From: Candidatus Pseudobacter hemicellulosilyticus
GTDB taxonomy: Bacteria > Bacteroidota > Bacteroidia > Chitinophagales > Chitinophagaceae
Length of the DNA stretch: 64,000 nt
Assembly: GCA_029202545.1 (NCBI GenBank)
Contig: CP119311.1
Span: 1,178,001-1,242,000 of the forward strand
Direction: 5' to 3'
In this document: in pieces, positions 42,803 through 50,152 of the stretch
Layout: every line of letters begins with the position of its first letter
Position numbering within the stretch: the first letter of the stretch is position 1
Made by a program: the position numbers and the translations under genes
Notes under the pieces: model-generated
Told to the model about the DNA's origin: nothing
The model's input: only the letters and a program-made list of their open reading frames with translations
The model's database searches: none

Positions 42803-43465
42803 TTATTCCGCAGCATCGTCCATCTGGCGGAGTAAATCTTTCAGCCGGTTGATATGCTGGCCGTACATTTTATTCAGGTACCAGCCATTGAGGAAATAAG
42901 CGCCAACGGTCAGTACCAGGCCTATCACCAGGAATTCAGTGAAATAACTATGCTCCGTGATATGGGTCAGCATAGGCTGTGCCCGGGTAGCCAGCGGGTT
43001 ACCGCCGCGACCGGCAAACTGCGGTCTTTTGAAGAAGATGATCAGTCCCGCCACATAATAGCCCACCGGCATCAGCAGCGTACCTGAAATATAATAAAAG
43101 CGAATATACTTCTCCAGGGTTTTCAGCTGCTGCTGCAGGTTAGACCGTACCTCGCAGGCCACACACTGCATCTGCTTCAGCAGCTTGTTCTTATGGTAAT
43201 AGTAAAAAACAAAGGAGGCGCCCACCAGGAAGAGCAGGACAGCCATTTCCCAGTACTGGCCACGCCAGGATACACTATAATGCCAGATGGCCAGGCTATA
43301 GACAATGATCACTGCCACCAGCTCCCAGCGCAGGTTCCTTTTTATTTTAGCGATGGGGTTCTGCGAACGTTTGCGCAGCATGGCAAGGATCTCCTGCCTG
43401 TTGTCCTGCTCCGCCACCTGCTGGTCCTGTTCCTGCCACAGCGCTTTTAGGCTATCCAACTCCAT
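42803..43465 (-). CDS. Membrane protein coupled to ECF sigma factor, putative anti-sigma
   Basis: The 220-residue protein has a cytoplasmic N-terminus (LDSLKALWQEQDQQVAEQD) and four hydrophobic helices (about 48-63, 73-90, 122-145, 175-195). Its start ATG lies inside the sigma-factor gene; the two overlap by 14 bp, so they are translationally coupled. No zinc-binding anti-sigma motif is seen, but the short polar N-terminus and position suggest a membrane regulator of the sigma factor. The family is not recognised by name. Confidence 0.72.
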   Translation of the reverse strand: MELDSLKALWQEQDQQVAEQDNRQEILAMLRKRSQNPIAKIKRNLRWELVAVIIVYSLAIWHYSVSWRGQYWEMAVLLFLVGASFVFYYYHKNKLLKQMQCVACEVRSNLQQQLKTLEKYIRFYYISGTLLMPVGYYVAGLIIFFKRPQFAGRGGNPLATRAQPMLTHITEHSYFTEFLVIGLVLTVGAYFLNGWYLNKMYGQHINRLKDLLRQMDDAAE

Positions 43466-43967
43466 GTTCTACAGCTTTAGTGAGTTTACGTAATTTTTCT
43501 TTGATCCGGTTCATGCGTACCCGCAGGTTATTCTGGTTGATCCCCAGGATCTCTTCCATCTCCTCATAACTCCTGTCTTCCAGGTACAGCATTACAATAC
43601 CTCTTTCAATTTCAGGTAATTGGTGAATGGCTTTGTAGAGTTGTTGTAGTTTTTCTTCTTTGTCTTTACTGTACTGGATGTCCTGGATATCCGTTGGTAG
43701 TTTCTCCGGCTCCACACTCCGGATATGATGCTTCTGCTTGCGTAAATCCGAAATAGCCGTATTCAGGGCAATACGATACAACCAGGTACTGAACTTGGAA
43801 TCACCCCGGAAGCGGGGGTACGCCTTCCATAACTGGATGACGATCTCCTGGAACAGGTCCTGTTTGTCATACTCCGTTGCACAATAGAGGTTACACACCT
43901 TATATAACATTCCTCTGTGCTGGTTTACCAATGCAATAAACTCATCCGGTTCAATCTTTGGGTGCAA
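43452..43967 (-). CDS. ECF-type RNA polymerase sigma factor
   Basis: The 171-residue sigma-70-like factor has region 2 (VCNLYCATEYDKQDLFQEIVIQLWKAYP then FSTWLYRIALNTAISDLRK) and region 4 (GIVMLYLEDRSYEEMEEILGINQNNLRVRMNRIKEKLR). No ATG fits upstream: the best start is TTG at 43967 (TTG CAC CCA AAG), so initiation may be weak. It directs RNA polymerase to a small set of promoters, perhaps its own. Its stop overlaps the putative membrane anti-sigma gene. Confidence 0.92.
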   Translation of the reverse strand: MHPKIEPDEFIALVNQHRGMLYKVCNLYCATEYDKQDLFQEIVIQLWKAYPRFRGDSKFSTWLYRIALNTAISDLRKQKHHIRSVEPEKLPTDIQDIQYSKDKEEKLQQLYKAIHQLPEIERGIVMLYLEDRSYEEMEEILGINQNNLRVRMNRIKEKLRKLTKAVEHGVG

Positions 43968-44153
43968 ACTGGGTGGTTTTGACGAAAAGATACAAAATAG
44001 GTCGTGGCGGGTGGACCGAATATTACAGTCGGACCATTATTTATTTGACCAGCCCCAACCAAACCGGTGCAAATTACCATTTTTTATGCCTGCACCCCAC
44101 CCCTCCATTCTGCCGCCCGATCCTTATTTTTGCTCCCCAATTCAGCCATACAC

Positions 44154-44513
44154 ATGAAAAAGTTTTATCATTTAGGCAACTGCACCACCTGCCAGGCCAT
44201 TATACAAACCACCGGGGTGGACCAGAAAGGCTTTGACCTGCAGGATATTAAAACCGAAAAGATCAGCCCCAACCAGCTGGACCAGCTGCAGGCGCTCAGC
44301 GGCAGCTATGAGTCCCTCTTCAGCCGCCGAGCCCTTAAATACAAGGAAATGGGCCTGAAGGATAAGCCCCTTACCGAAAAGGACTACCGCCAGCTGATAC
44401 TGGACGAATACACTTTCCTGAAAAGACCCGTAGCCATCATCGGCAAAAAGATCTTTGTTGGGAACGACAAGAAAAATGTGGAAGCGCTGAAAAACGCGGT
44501 AGCGGACCTATAG
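44154..44513 (+). CDS. ArsC/Spx-like thioredoxin-fold protein
   Basis: The 119-residue protein starts MKKFYHLGNCTTCQAI with C10 and C13 (CTTC) at the active-site position of ArsC-like proteins. Later LFSRRALKYKEMGL and FLKRPVAIIGKKIFVGND are the family segments. Arsenate reductases of this family need a further basic set of residues, so assignment to arsenate reduction is not certain; Spx-like or glutaredoxin-like roles are possible. It is divergent from the sigma factor and monocistronic. Confidence 0.78.
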   Translation: MKKFYHLGNCTTCQAIIQTTGVDQKGFDLQDIKTEKISPNQLDQLQALSGSYESLFSRRALKYKEMGLKDKPLTEKDYRQLILDEYTFLKRPVAIIGKKIFVGNDKKNVEALKNAVADL

Positions 44514-44624
44514 GTCGCCGGGTTCCCTGTTGGGCCTGCCTGACAAGCCTATCCGGCCTTAGCCTGTCCCCGCCAGCTTAAACAATCCTTTAACAGCGCC
44601 GGCATTATCTTTAGCAAAAACCTT

Positions 44625-46886
44625 ATGCGCAACGCCTGCTGGTTAGCCTTCCTGCTGCTGCCCTTATCCATCTTTGGCCAGGAAGCCCTCTCAGGAAAGA
44701 TCACTGATGAAAAAGGCAGGCCGCTCGCCGCTGCTTCTGTCCGGCTTAACAGGGACGGGACCGGCACCATCACTAATAAAGCAGGGCTCTTCAGACTGCT
44801 ATGGCCCGGTAGTCAGGCTACCGATTCTCTTATTGTCACTTACCTGGGTTACCAGGAGCAACGCTGGCCACTGGCCGCCTTCCGGTCCGGCCAGAAGACC
44901 CTGACCATGCGGCCCATGGCCACCACCCTGGAAGCAGTAGCCGTAACGGCCAGTATGCCCACCGCCCTGCAACGCATACAAAGCGCCATCCGCAGGATCC
45001 CCGAGAATTATTTTTCCAGCCCGCATATTACCCATGGCTTTTATCGCATTCATACCCGTAAAGGTGAAGAACACCTGATGTTGTCCGAAGCCGTGTTTGA
45101 TGTGTACAATCCGGGCTATGCCAGCAAAGACAAAAACGCTTTTAAGCTGGTACAGATGCGCTCCGTACAGGATGAGCAGCAGTCGCACGGCATAGACCTG
45201 GGCCTGAAGCCTCAGTCCCTGTATGAATATGATATTATCCGGCAGCTGCAGGCTACCACGCTGCTCAACCCGGAGGGCCTGCGTAAGCACCGGTTCCAGT
45301 TGCAGGGCAGGACCCTTCTGGACGGACGGCCCGTTTACCAGATCTCTTTCGACCAGCAGGATGGCATTAAGGAATCACTGTACAAAGGCGTTCTGTATAT
45401 CGACCAGGCCACGGAAGCTTTTGTGGCCCTGGAATTTAACCGAAGCCCCAAAGGAATAACCTATGCCCGCTATGGCAATGCCGCCGAACGCGTGCTCCTG
45501 AAACTGCTGGCCATGCAGATAGATATTTTCCGGGAGAATGCCCGCATCCATTACCAGCAGGTAGGCGGCAAATGGGTGCTGGCCAGCGTGCTGAACGGCC
45601 ATGAATGGCGCTTCAGGAATAGCCGCCTCGTCTTCGATTTCCTGGCGGATATCCGTGTGGATTATGTGGTGACCGGCGTTGACACCGGCAACCTGGCTGG
45701 TTTTACTGCCCGCGAAACCCTGGGCGATCACCGCTTTATTGAACACCAGGACCAGCGCTTTGCGCCTGATTTCTGGAAAGACTACAATATCCTGCTGGCG
45801 GATTACAATACAGATACTATTGCCGCTATCATCCAGCGTAAGAACGAGCGGCTACGCCTCAAAAACCAGGTGCAGGCCCGCTGGAAAAAACTGCCGGAGA
45901 ACCCGGCCCTGAAAATGGATTCTATCCTGCAGTTCTACCATCAGCAGGGGCAGTTCAGCGGCAGCGTACTGGTCATCCACAAAGACCAGCCGCTGTTCTC
46001 CAAAGGATATGGCCTGGCCAATGAAGCCAGCCAGCAGCCCAATGACAGCAGCACGCAGTTCAGGATCGGCTCCCTCTCCAAATCTTTTACCACGCTCCTG
46101 CTCCTGCAGCTGGTGCAGGAAAATAAATGCAGGTTGTTGGATACTGTGGGACAGTTCATTCCCGGTTATGTACATGGAAGGGTAACCCTGGCCCAGCTGC
46201 TCAGCCATAGTTCCGGCATCCCCAGCTATACCCGATCTGAAACATCCCTGGCGGCCATGCTCCAAAAGGAATATCCTTTGCCCGAGCTGGTGGAGCGCTT
46301 TGGGTCTGACCCGCTGGAATTTGAGCCCGGCACAGCCTTTCGTTACAGCAATACAGGTTACCTGGTCCTGGCCCTGGTCATTGAAAAACTGACCGGGCAA
46401 TCACTGGGCGCCGCTTTGCAGCAACGCATCGCTACACCGCTTCAGCTGACAGCTACCCGCTTTGCCGCCAGCCAGCTGAACTCCACCGGTTACTGGATGG
46501 GCCTGCCGGAGCAGCCCTATCCCCACGCCAATATGGCCGGCGCCGGCGGACTATCCGCTACTACTACTGATCTGGCGCGTTGGGGCCGGGCATGGCGGAC
46601 CCATCAACTGCTTTCTCCCTCACTGACAGACTCGGCCTGGGAGCCGCGCTTCCTGTATACAGACTGGGATGCCTGGTACGCCTATGGCTGGATGGTGGAC
46701 CAGCATGCTTTTACCGCTTCCCGGAAGTTCAAGGTCGTTTACCATCCCGGTACCGACCTGGGCTATTATTGCATGTTTGTGATGATACCGGAAACAGCCA
46801 CCCAGGTAATTCTCCTGGGTAATCATGGCGATTTCCCCAGGTACGACCTGGCAGAACTGTTACTGAATTGTCTCTATCCGAAATAA
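44625..46886 (+). CDS. CarboxypepD_reg-like domain fused to serine hydrolase (beta-lactamase class C-like)
   Basis: The 753-residue product has a signal peptide (ending IFGQ). N-terminal carboxypeptidase-like beta-sandwich (about 22-110, SGKITDEKGRPLAAASV) leads into a middle region of about 330 residues of unknown family. The C-terminal domain (about 430-750) is a penicillin-binding/beta-lactamase C fold with the catalytic S483-L-S-K486, Y574-S-N and H707-P-G. Such exported esterases or D-Ala peptidases are common, but the three-part design is unusual. It stands alone between the ArsC-like gene and a RAYT. Confidence 0.82.
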   Translation: MRNACWLAFLLLPLSIFGQEALSGKITDEKGRPLAAASVRLNRDGTGTITNKAGLFRLLWPGSQATDSLIVTYLGYQEQRWPLAAFRSGQKTLTMRPMATTLEAVAVTASMPTALQRIQSAIRRIPENYFSSPHITHGFYRIHTRKGEEHLMLSEAVFDVYNPGYASKDKNAFKLVQMRSVQDEQQSHGIDLGLKPQSLYEYDIIRQLQATTLLNPEGLRKHRFQLQGRTLLDGRPVYQISFDQQDGIKESLYKGVLYIDQATEAFVALEFNRSPKGITYARYGNAAERVLLKLLAMQIDIFRENARIHYQQVGGKWVLASVLNGHEWRFRNSRLVFDFLADIRVDYVVTGVDTGNLAGFTARETLGDHRFIEHQDQRFAPDFWKDYNILLADYNTDTIAAIIQRKNERLRLKNQVQARWKKLPENPALKMDSILQFYHQQGQFSGSVLVIHKDQPLFSKGYGLANEASQQPNDSSTQFRIGSLSKSFTTLLLLQLVQENKCRLLDTVGQFIPGYVHGRVTLAQLLSHSSGIPSYTRSETSLAAMLQKEYPLPELVERFGSDPLEFEPGTAFRYSNTGYLVLALVIEKLTGQSLGAALQQRIATPLQLTATRFAASQLNSTGYWMGLPEQPYPHANMAGAGGLSATTTDLARWGRAWRTHQLLSPSLTDSAWEPRFLYTDWDAWYAYGWMVDQHAFTASRKFKVVYHPGTDLGYYCMFVMIPETATQVILLGNHGDFPRYDLAELLLNCLYPK

Positions 46887-46905
46887 CGTGGAGGGGCAGG
46901 CTGCC

Positions 46906-47496
46906 CTACGCTGTGATGATGGCTTTCAGGAGGTCTTCAAAATCGATGCGATTCACCTGCACCAGCCCTTTGCGGCCAACATAGTCCCGGGCTGAACTGT
47001 GCAGGTAATCCTCAGGCTGGTCCACAACCAGGTCCCGGAGCGGGTTCTCGTGGATATGCAGTACTTTTTCTTTTAGCTTATAGGGATCTTTAAAATCAAT
47101 AAACACCGGGTTGCTGCAATTCTGCCAGAGCGTATATTTTTCCAGCCGCTTCATCTGCTGGCTGGCTGCTTCAAAATGAGCCAGCATCCAGTTGTGCCGC
47201 AGTTCCGGCTCGCCGTCAATAGCCTCCAGGATCTCCTTGGTGGTTTGCTTCTTGAAATCCTTTTCAAACTGCGCCAGGCCGCCTTTTTCATTACTGCGGG
47301 CCAGCAGGTGAAGATGGTTGGTCATCAGGCACCAGGAAAATATGATCAGCTTTTTATTGGTCACAAAACTATTCAGGGCATCAGTAATAACCTGTTTATA
47401 ACCCGGCCGGATAAAGACATCTATCCAGTCGATAGTGTTGAACGTAACGTAAGAACAGGCATGGTGGTCAATGATACTTTTCTTCTCTTCTTTCAT
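46906..47496 (-). CDS. REP-associated tyrosine transposase (RAYT, IS200-like)
   Basis: From the ATG at 47496 (MKEEKKSIIDHHA) it encodes about 196 residues of a Y1-type HUH transposase. The HUH motif is NHLHLLA in CLMTNHLHLLARSN; an alpha helix with YLHSSARDY provides a tyrosine near the C-terminus. It is a single copy without the usual IS200 partner or obvious flanking ends, as in domesticated RAYTs. It is convergent with the serine-hydrolase gene. It may have acted on repetitive extragenic DNA. Confidence 0.82.
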   Translation of the reverse strand: MKEEKKSIIDHHACSYVTFNTIDWIDVFIRPGYKQVITDALNSFVTNKKLIIFSWCLMTNHLHLLARSNEKGGLAQFEKDFKKQTTKEILEAIDGEPELRHNWMLAHFEAASQQMKRLEKYTLWQNCSNPVFIDFKDPYKLKEKVLHIHENPLRDLVVDQPEDYLHSSARDYVGRKGLVQVNRIDFEDLLKAIITA

Positions 47497-47801
47497 AACG
47501 AACAGTTTTTGTATCAATGGTCCGGGGAGGGGCTGTCTATAAATTTACAAATACCGTTCCGGGTAAACAAAACCTGTATTTTAACAGTTCATTACTAAAA
47601 ATTGGGGCGAGTAATGGCCAACGCCACTGAACCTTTTTCTTCGTCGACCAACAGTTCTTATCGACCATTTAGTCTCCCGGCTGCTTTTAATTCCTGTCTG
47701 ACTGTTAAATGCTACTGTCCGGCCATTTTCTGTTTTTCGGCTGCTGCTGGCGGGTAGCTTTACGGTATTGGATCATTTTTCCATTTACCAAAAGTATAGC
47801 C
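47497..47801. other. Intergenic region between RAYT and the LytS operon
   Basis: About 305 bp without a convincing gene. No palindrome, hairpin or promoter of note was found; the small frames crossing it have no features. Confidence 0.5.
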
Positions 47802-48248
47802 ATGAAAAAACAATCATTTTTCCTTCCTGTTTTACTCTGCTTCTTTTTATTCCAGGCAGCCCGGGCGCAGGAAGCCCCAGTCAGCAACAATCCCCAAAAC
47901 TCCGTCCCGCGCTGGGTTTGCGACAAAGCCTATTGGGTGGTCCGGAGCAGTAAGCAGGAACCGCAGCAACACACGGTTTACTTTTACACCAACAGTCACC
48001 AGCTTTTCTACACAGAGGAACTGACCGGCGTGAAACTCCACTTTGACCGCACCCGTACCAAAATGCGGCTTAAACACGCCCTGGAGGAAAGCTTGCTCCA
48101 CTGGGAATCAAAAGGAATGGTGGGGACGAACCAGGGGTATGTGAGCCGCCAGCTTAAAATAGCGCCGGTTCCGGCAGCAGGGATTTTAGTCGACAAAAAC
48201 CCTGTTTCAGGCGATAATCCGCCGTCCACCGTGGCAACGCCGTTCTGA
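47802..48248 (+). CDS. Exported hypothetical protein upstream of LytS/LytTR
   Basis: From the ATG at 47802 (MKKQSFFLPVLL) the product has 148 residues, with a signal peptide (about 1-22, ending ARAQ) and a single later cysteine. I do not recognise the family. It begins a three-gene run with the LytS kinase (26-bp gap) and LytTR regulator, so it may be their target or a sensor accessory. A 13-bp match to the dispersed repeat core lies near its 3' end (48123-48135). Confidence 0.68.
   Translation: MKKQSFFLPVLLCFFLFQAARAQEAPVSNNPQNSVPRWVCDKAYWVVRSSKQEPQQHTVYFYTNSHQLFYTEELTGVKLHFDRTRTKMRLKHALEESLLHWESKGMVGTNQGYVSRQLKIAPVPAAGILVDKNPVSGDNPPSTVATPF
48123..48135. repeat. Possible outlying copy of the TGGTTCGTCC repeat core
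   Basis: GGGACGAACCAGG is the exact reverse complement of the 13 bases at 10163-10175 (CCTGGTTCGTCCC). Here it is inside a coding gene. It may be chance or a sign that the repeat is carried in the gene's 3' part. Confidence 0.35.
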
Positions 48249-48274
48249 ATCGTTAATTTTAAGGACCATTCGCC

Positions 48275-49429
48275 ATGAAGCAGCACCCTTTCATATTTTC
48301 TGATGAGCCCAGGTACAGGATACGCCGGCACCTGGCTTTCTGGGTCTTCTGGTGGCTGTTCCAGAGTATCCTGTATTCCTTTGTGGCCCTGGAAGCACCC
48401 GGCGCCTACTGGGGCAGAATGCCCATGGTGATGACAGAGTCCCTGATCTTTATGGCGGTCCATATCTCCCTGTCGTATTCCCTGTTGTATTTTGTGATCC
48501 CCCGTTACCTGCTGCAGCAACGGTATGCACAGACCATCTTCTGGACCATGCTCTGCTGCCTGGCGGCCGCAGCCCTTTCCGGCACCCTGGCCATTTATGT
48601 GATCCGGCCTATCCGCATCTGGATGCTGGGGCCCTACCGGATGAGCCCGGCACGCTCAATGGGGATGGATTTTTTTCTTTCCCTCATGGCCGGTCTGCGT
48701 GGCGGCATCACCATTGGCGGCATGGCCGCCGCCATCAAGCTGATGAAGTACTGGTACGTAAAGGAGCAGCGCAACCTTCAGCTCCAGAAAGAAAATGCAG
48801 AAGCACAGCTGCAATTGCTCAAAGCACAGGTCCACCCGCATTTCCTTTTCAATACCCTGAATAATATCTATGCCAATACGCAGGCCACCGCACCGGTAGC
48901 CTCCGGCATGCTGATGCAGCTCTCCGATATCCTCCGCTTTATCCTGTATGAAGGCAGTCAGCCGCAGGTAGCGCTTGCCAAAGAACTGAAGATGGTGCAG
49001 GACTATATTGCACTGGAACAGATGCGCTATGACGAGCAGCTGGATGTTTTTATAGATGTCCCGCAAAATACGGATGAACTGACCATTGCCCCGCTCCTGC
49101 TCCTGCCACTGGTGGAAAACTGTTTCAAACACGGCACCAGCCATATGCTGGAACATCCCTGGATGAGCCTGCAGGTGAGACTGGAAGACGGACTGATGCA
49201 GCTGAAACTGGTGAACGGCAAAACAGCCCTGCCAGCCACTGATCAGGCGGCCAACGGCATTGGCATCAGCAATGTGCGGCAGCGACTGGAACTGCTTTAT
49301 CCCGACAAGCATATTTTTACCATCACCAATGATCCGGATGTTTTTATTGTCAATCTTTCTATACAACTAAGAACATCCGGGACCAGCAGAAAAAAGACCG
49401 GCAGACCACTGTCCAACCAACATGCCTGA
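48275..49429 (+). CDS. LytS-type sensor histidine kinase
   Basis: The 384-residue protein has four transmembrane helices in the first 160 residues and the His_kinase (PF06580) domain with QVHPHFLFNTLNNIYA, where the His is phosphorylated, then a HATPase with NGIGISNVRQRL. It has no periplasmic ligand domain, so it senses within the membrane. It overlaps the LytTR gene by 8 bp, and follows the exported protein by 26 bp. The three probably form one operon. Confidence 0.93.
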   Translation: MKQHPFIFSDEPRYRIRRHLAFWVFWWLFQSILYSFVALEAPGAYWGRMPMVMTESLIFMAVHISLSYSLLYFVIPRYLLQQRYAQTIFWTMLCCLAAAALSGTLAIYVIRPIRIWMLGPYRMSPARSMGMDFFLSLMAGLRGGITIGGMAAAIKLMKYWYVKEQRNLQLQKENAEAQLQLLKAQVHPHFLFNTLNNIYANTQATAPVASGMLMQLSDILRFILYEGSQPQVALAKELKMVQDYIALEQMRYDEQLDVFIDVPQNTDELTIAPLLLLPLVENCFKHGTSHMLEHPWMSLQVRLEDGLMQLKLVNGKTALPATDQAANGIGISNVRQRLELLYPDKHIFTITNDPDVFIVNLSIQLRTSGTSRKKTGRPLSNQHA

Positions 49430-50141
49430 GCCAGCCACCATACCCTGCCTGATCATTGATGATGAACCGCCGGCGCGGGAGATCCTTCGTCGCTACGTGG
49501 AGGAAGTGCCAACCCTGCAACTGGCGGGAGAATGCAGCAATGCCATCCAGGCCATCAGTTTCCTCCAGCGGCAGCAGGTGGAACTGCTCTTCCTGGATAT
49601 CCGCATGCCGCAACTGGATGGCATCAGTTTTCTCAAGACCCTCAAGCATCCGCCCAAAGTGATCCTGACCACTGCTTATTCTGAATATGCACTGGAAGGT
49701 TACGAACTGGATGTGGTGGACTACCTGGTAAAACCCATCCGCTTTGATCGTTTCCTCAAAGCGGTCAATAAAGCCTGTGCTACCGGCATCGTGCGGGAGC
49801 TGGCCGCCGTAGCAGCACCTGTTGCAGAGCGAAAGGATTCTTTCGTGTATTTCCGGGCCGACCGGAAAATGGTCAAAGTAATGCTCAACGATATCCTGTA
49901 TATCGAGAGCATGAAAGATTATGTGAAGATAATGACCACCCAGGGACAGCTGATCACCAAACAGTCTATCACTTCCGTGGAAGCCATGTTATCCGGCGAC
50001 CAGTTTGTGCGGACCCACCGCAGCTATATTGTAGCCGTCAGCAAGATCCGCTCCTATACCAATGAACTGATAGAGATGGATACTGCTGAGATCCCTATCG
50101 GCAAACTGTACCGGAACGGCGTGCTGAAAGTATTAAGCTAA
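49422..50141 (+). CDS. LytTR-family response regulator
   Basis: The 239-residue protein has a receiver domain (about 5-125: IIDDEPPARE, phospho-Asp in LFLDIRMPQLDG, VKPIR) and a C-terminal LytTR domain (about 140-238: YFRADRKMVKVMLNDILYIE). LytTR factors bind paired imperfect direct repeats in the promoter. Its ATG lies within the last codons of the LytS kinase gene, consistent with a coupled two-component pair. Confidence 0.95.
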   Translation: MPEPATIPCLIIDDEPPAREILRRYVEEVPTLQLAGECSNAIQAISFLQRQQVELLFLDIRMPQLDGISFLKTLKHPPKVILTTAYSEYALEGYELDVVDYLVKPIRFDRFLKAVNKACATGIVRELAAVAAPVAERKDSFVYFRADRKMVKVMLNDILYIESMKDYVKIMTTQGQLITKQSITSVEAMLSGDQFVRTHRSYIVAVSKIRSYTNELIEMDTAEIPIGKLYRNGVLKVLS

Positions 50142-50152
50142 AACTTTACTAT

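Noticed and set aside
47497..47801. Transposon ends around the RAYT gene
   Set aside because: No inverted or direct terminal repeats or target duplications were found on either side.
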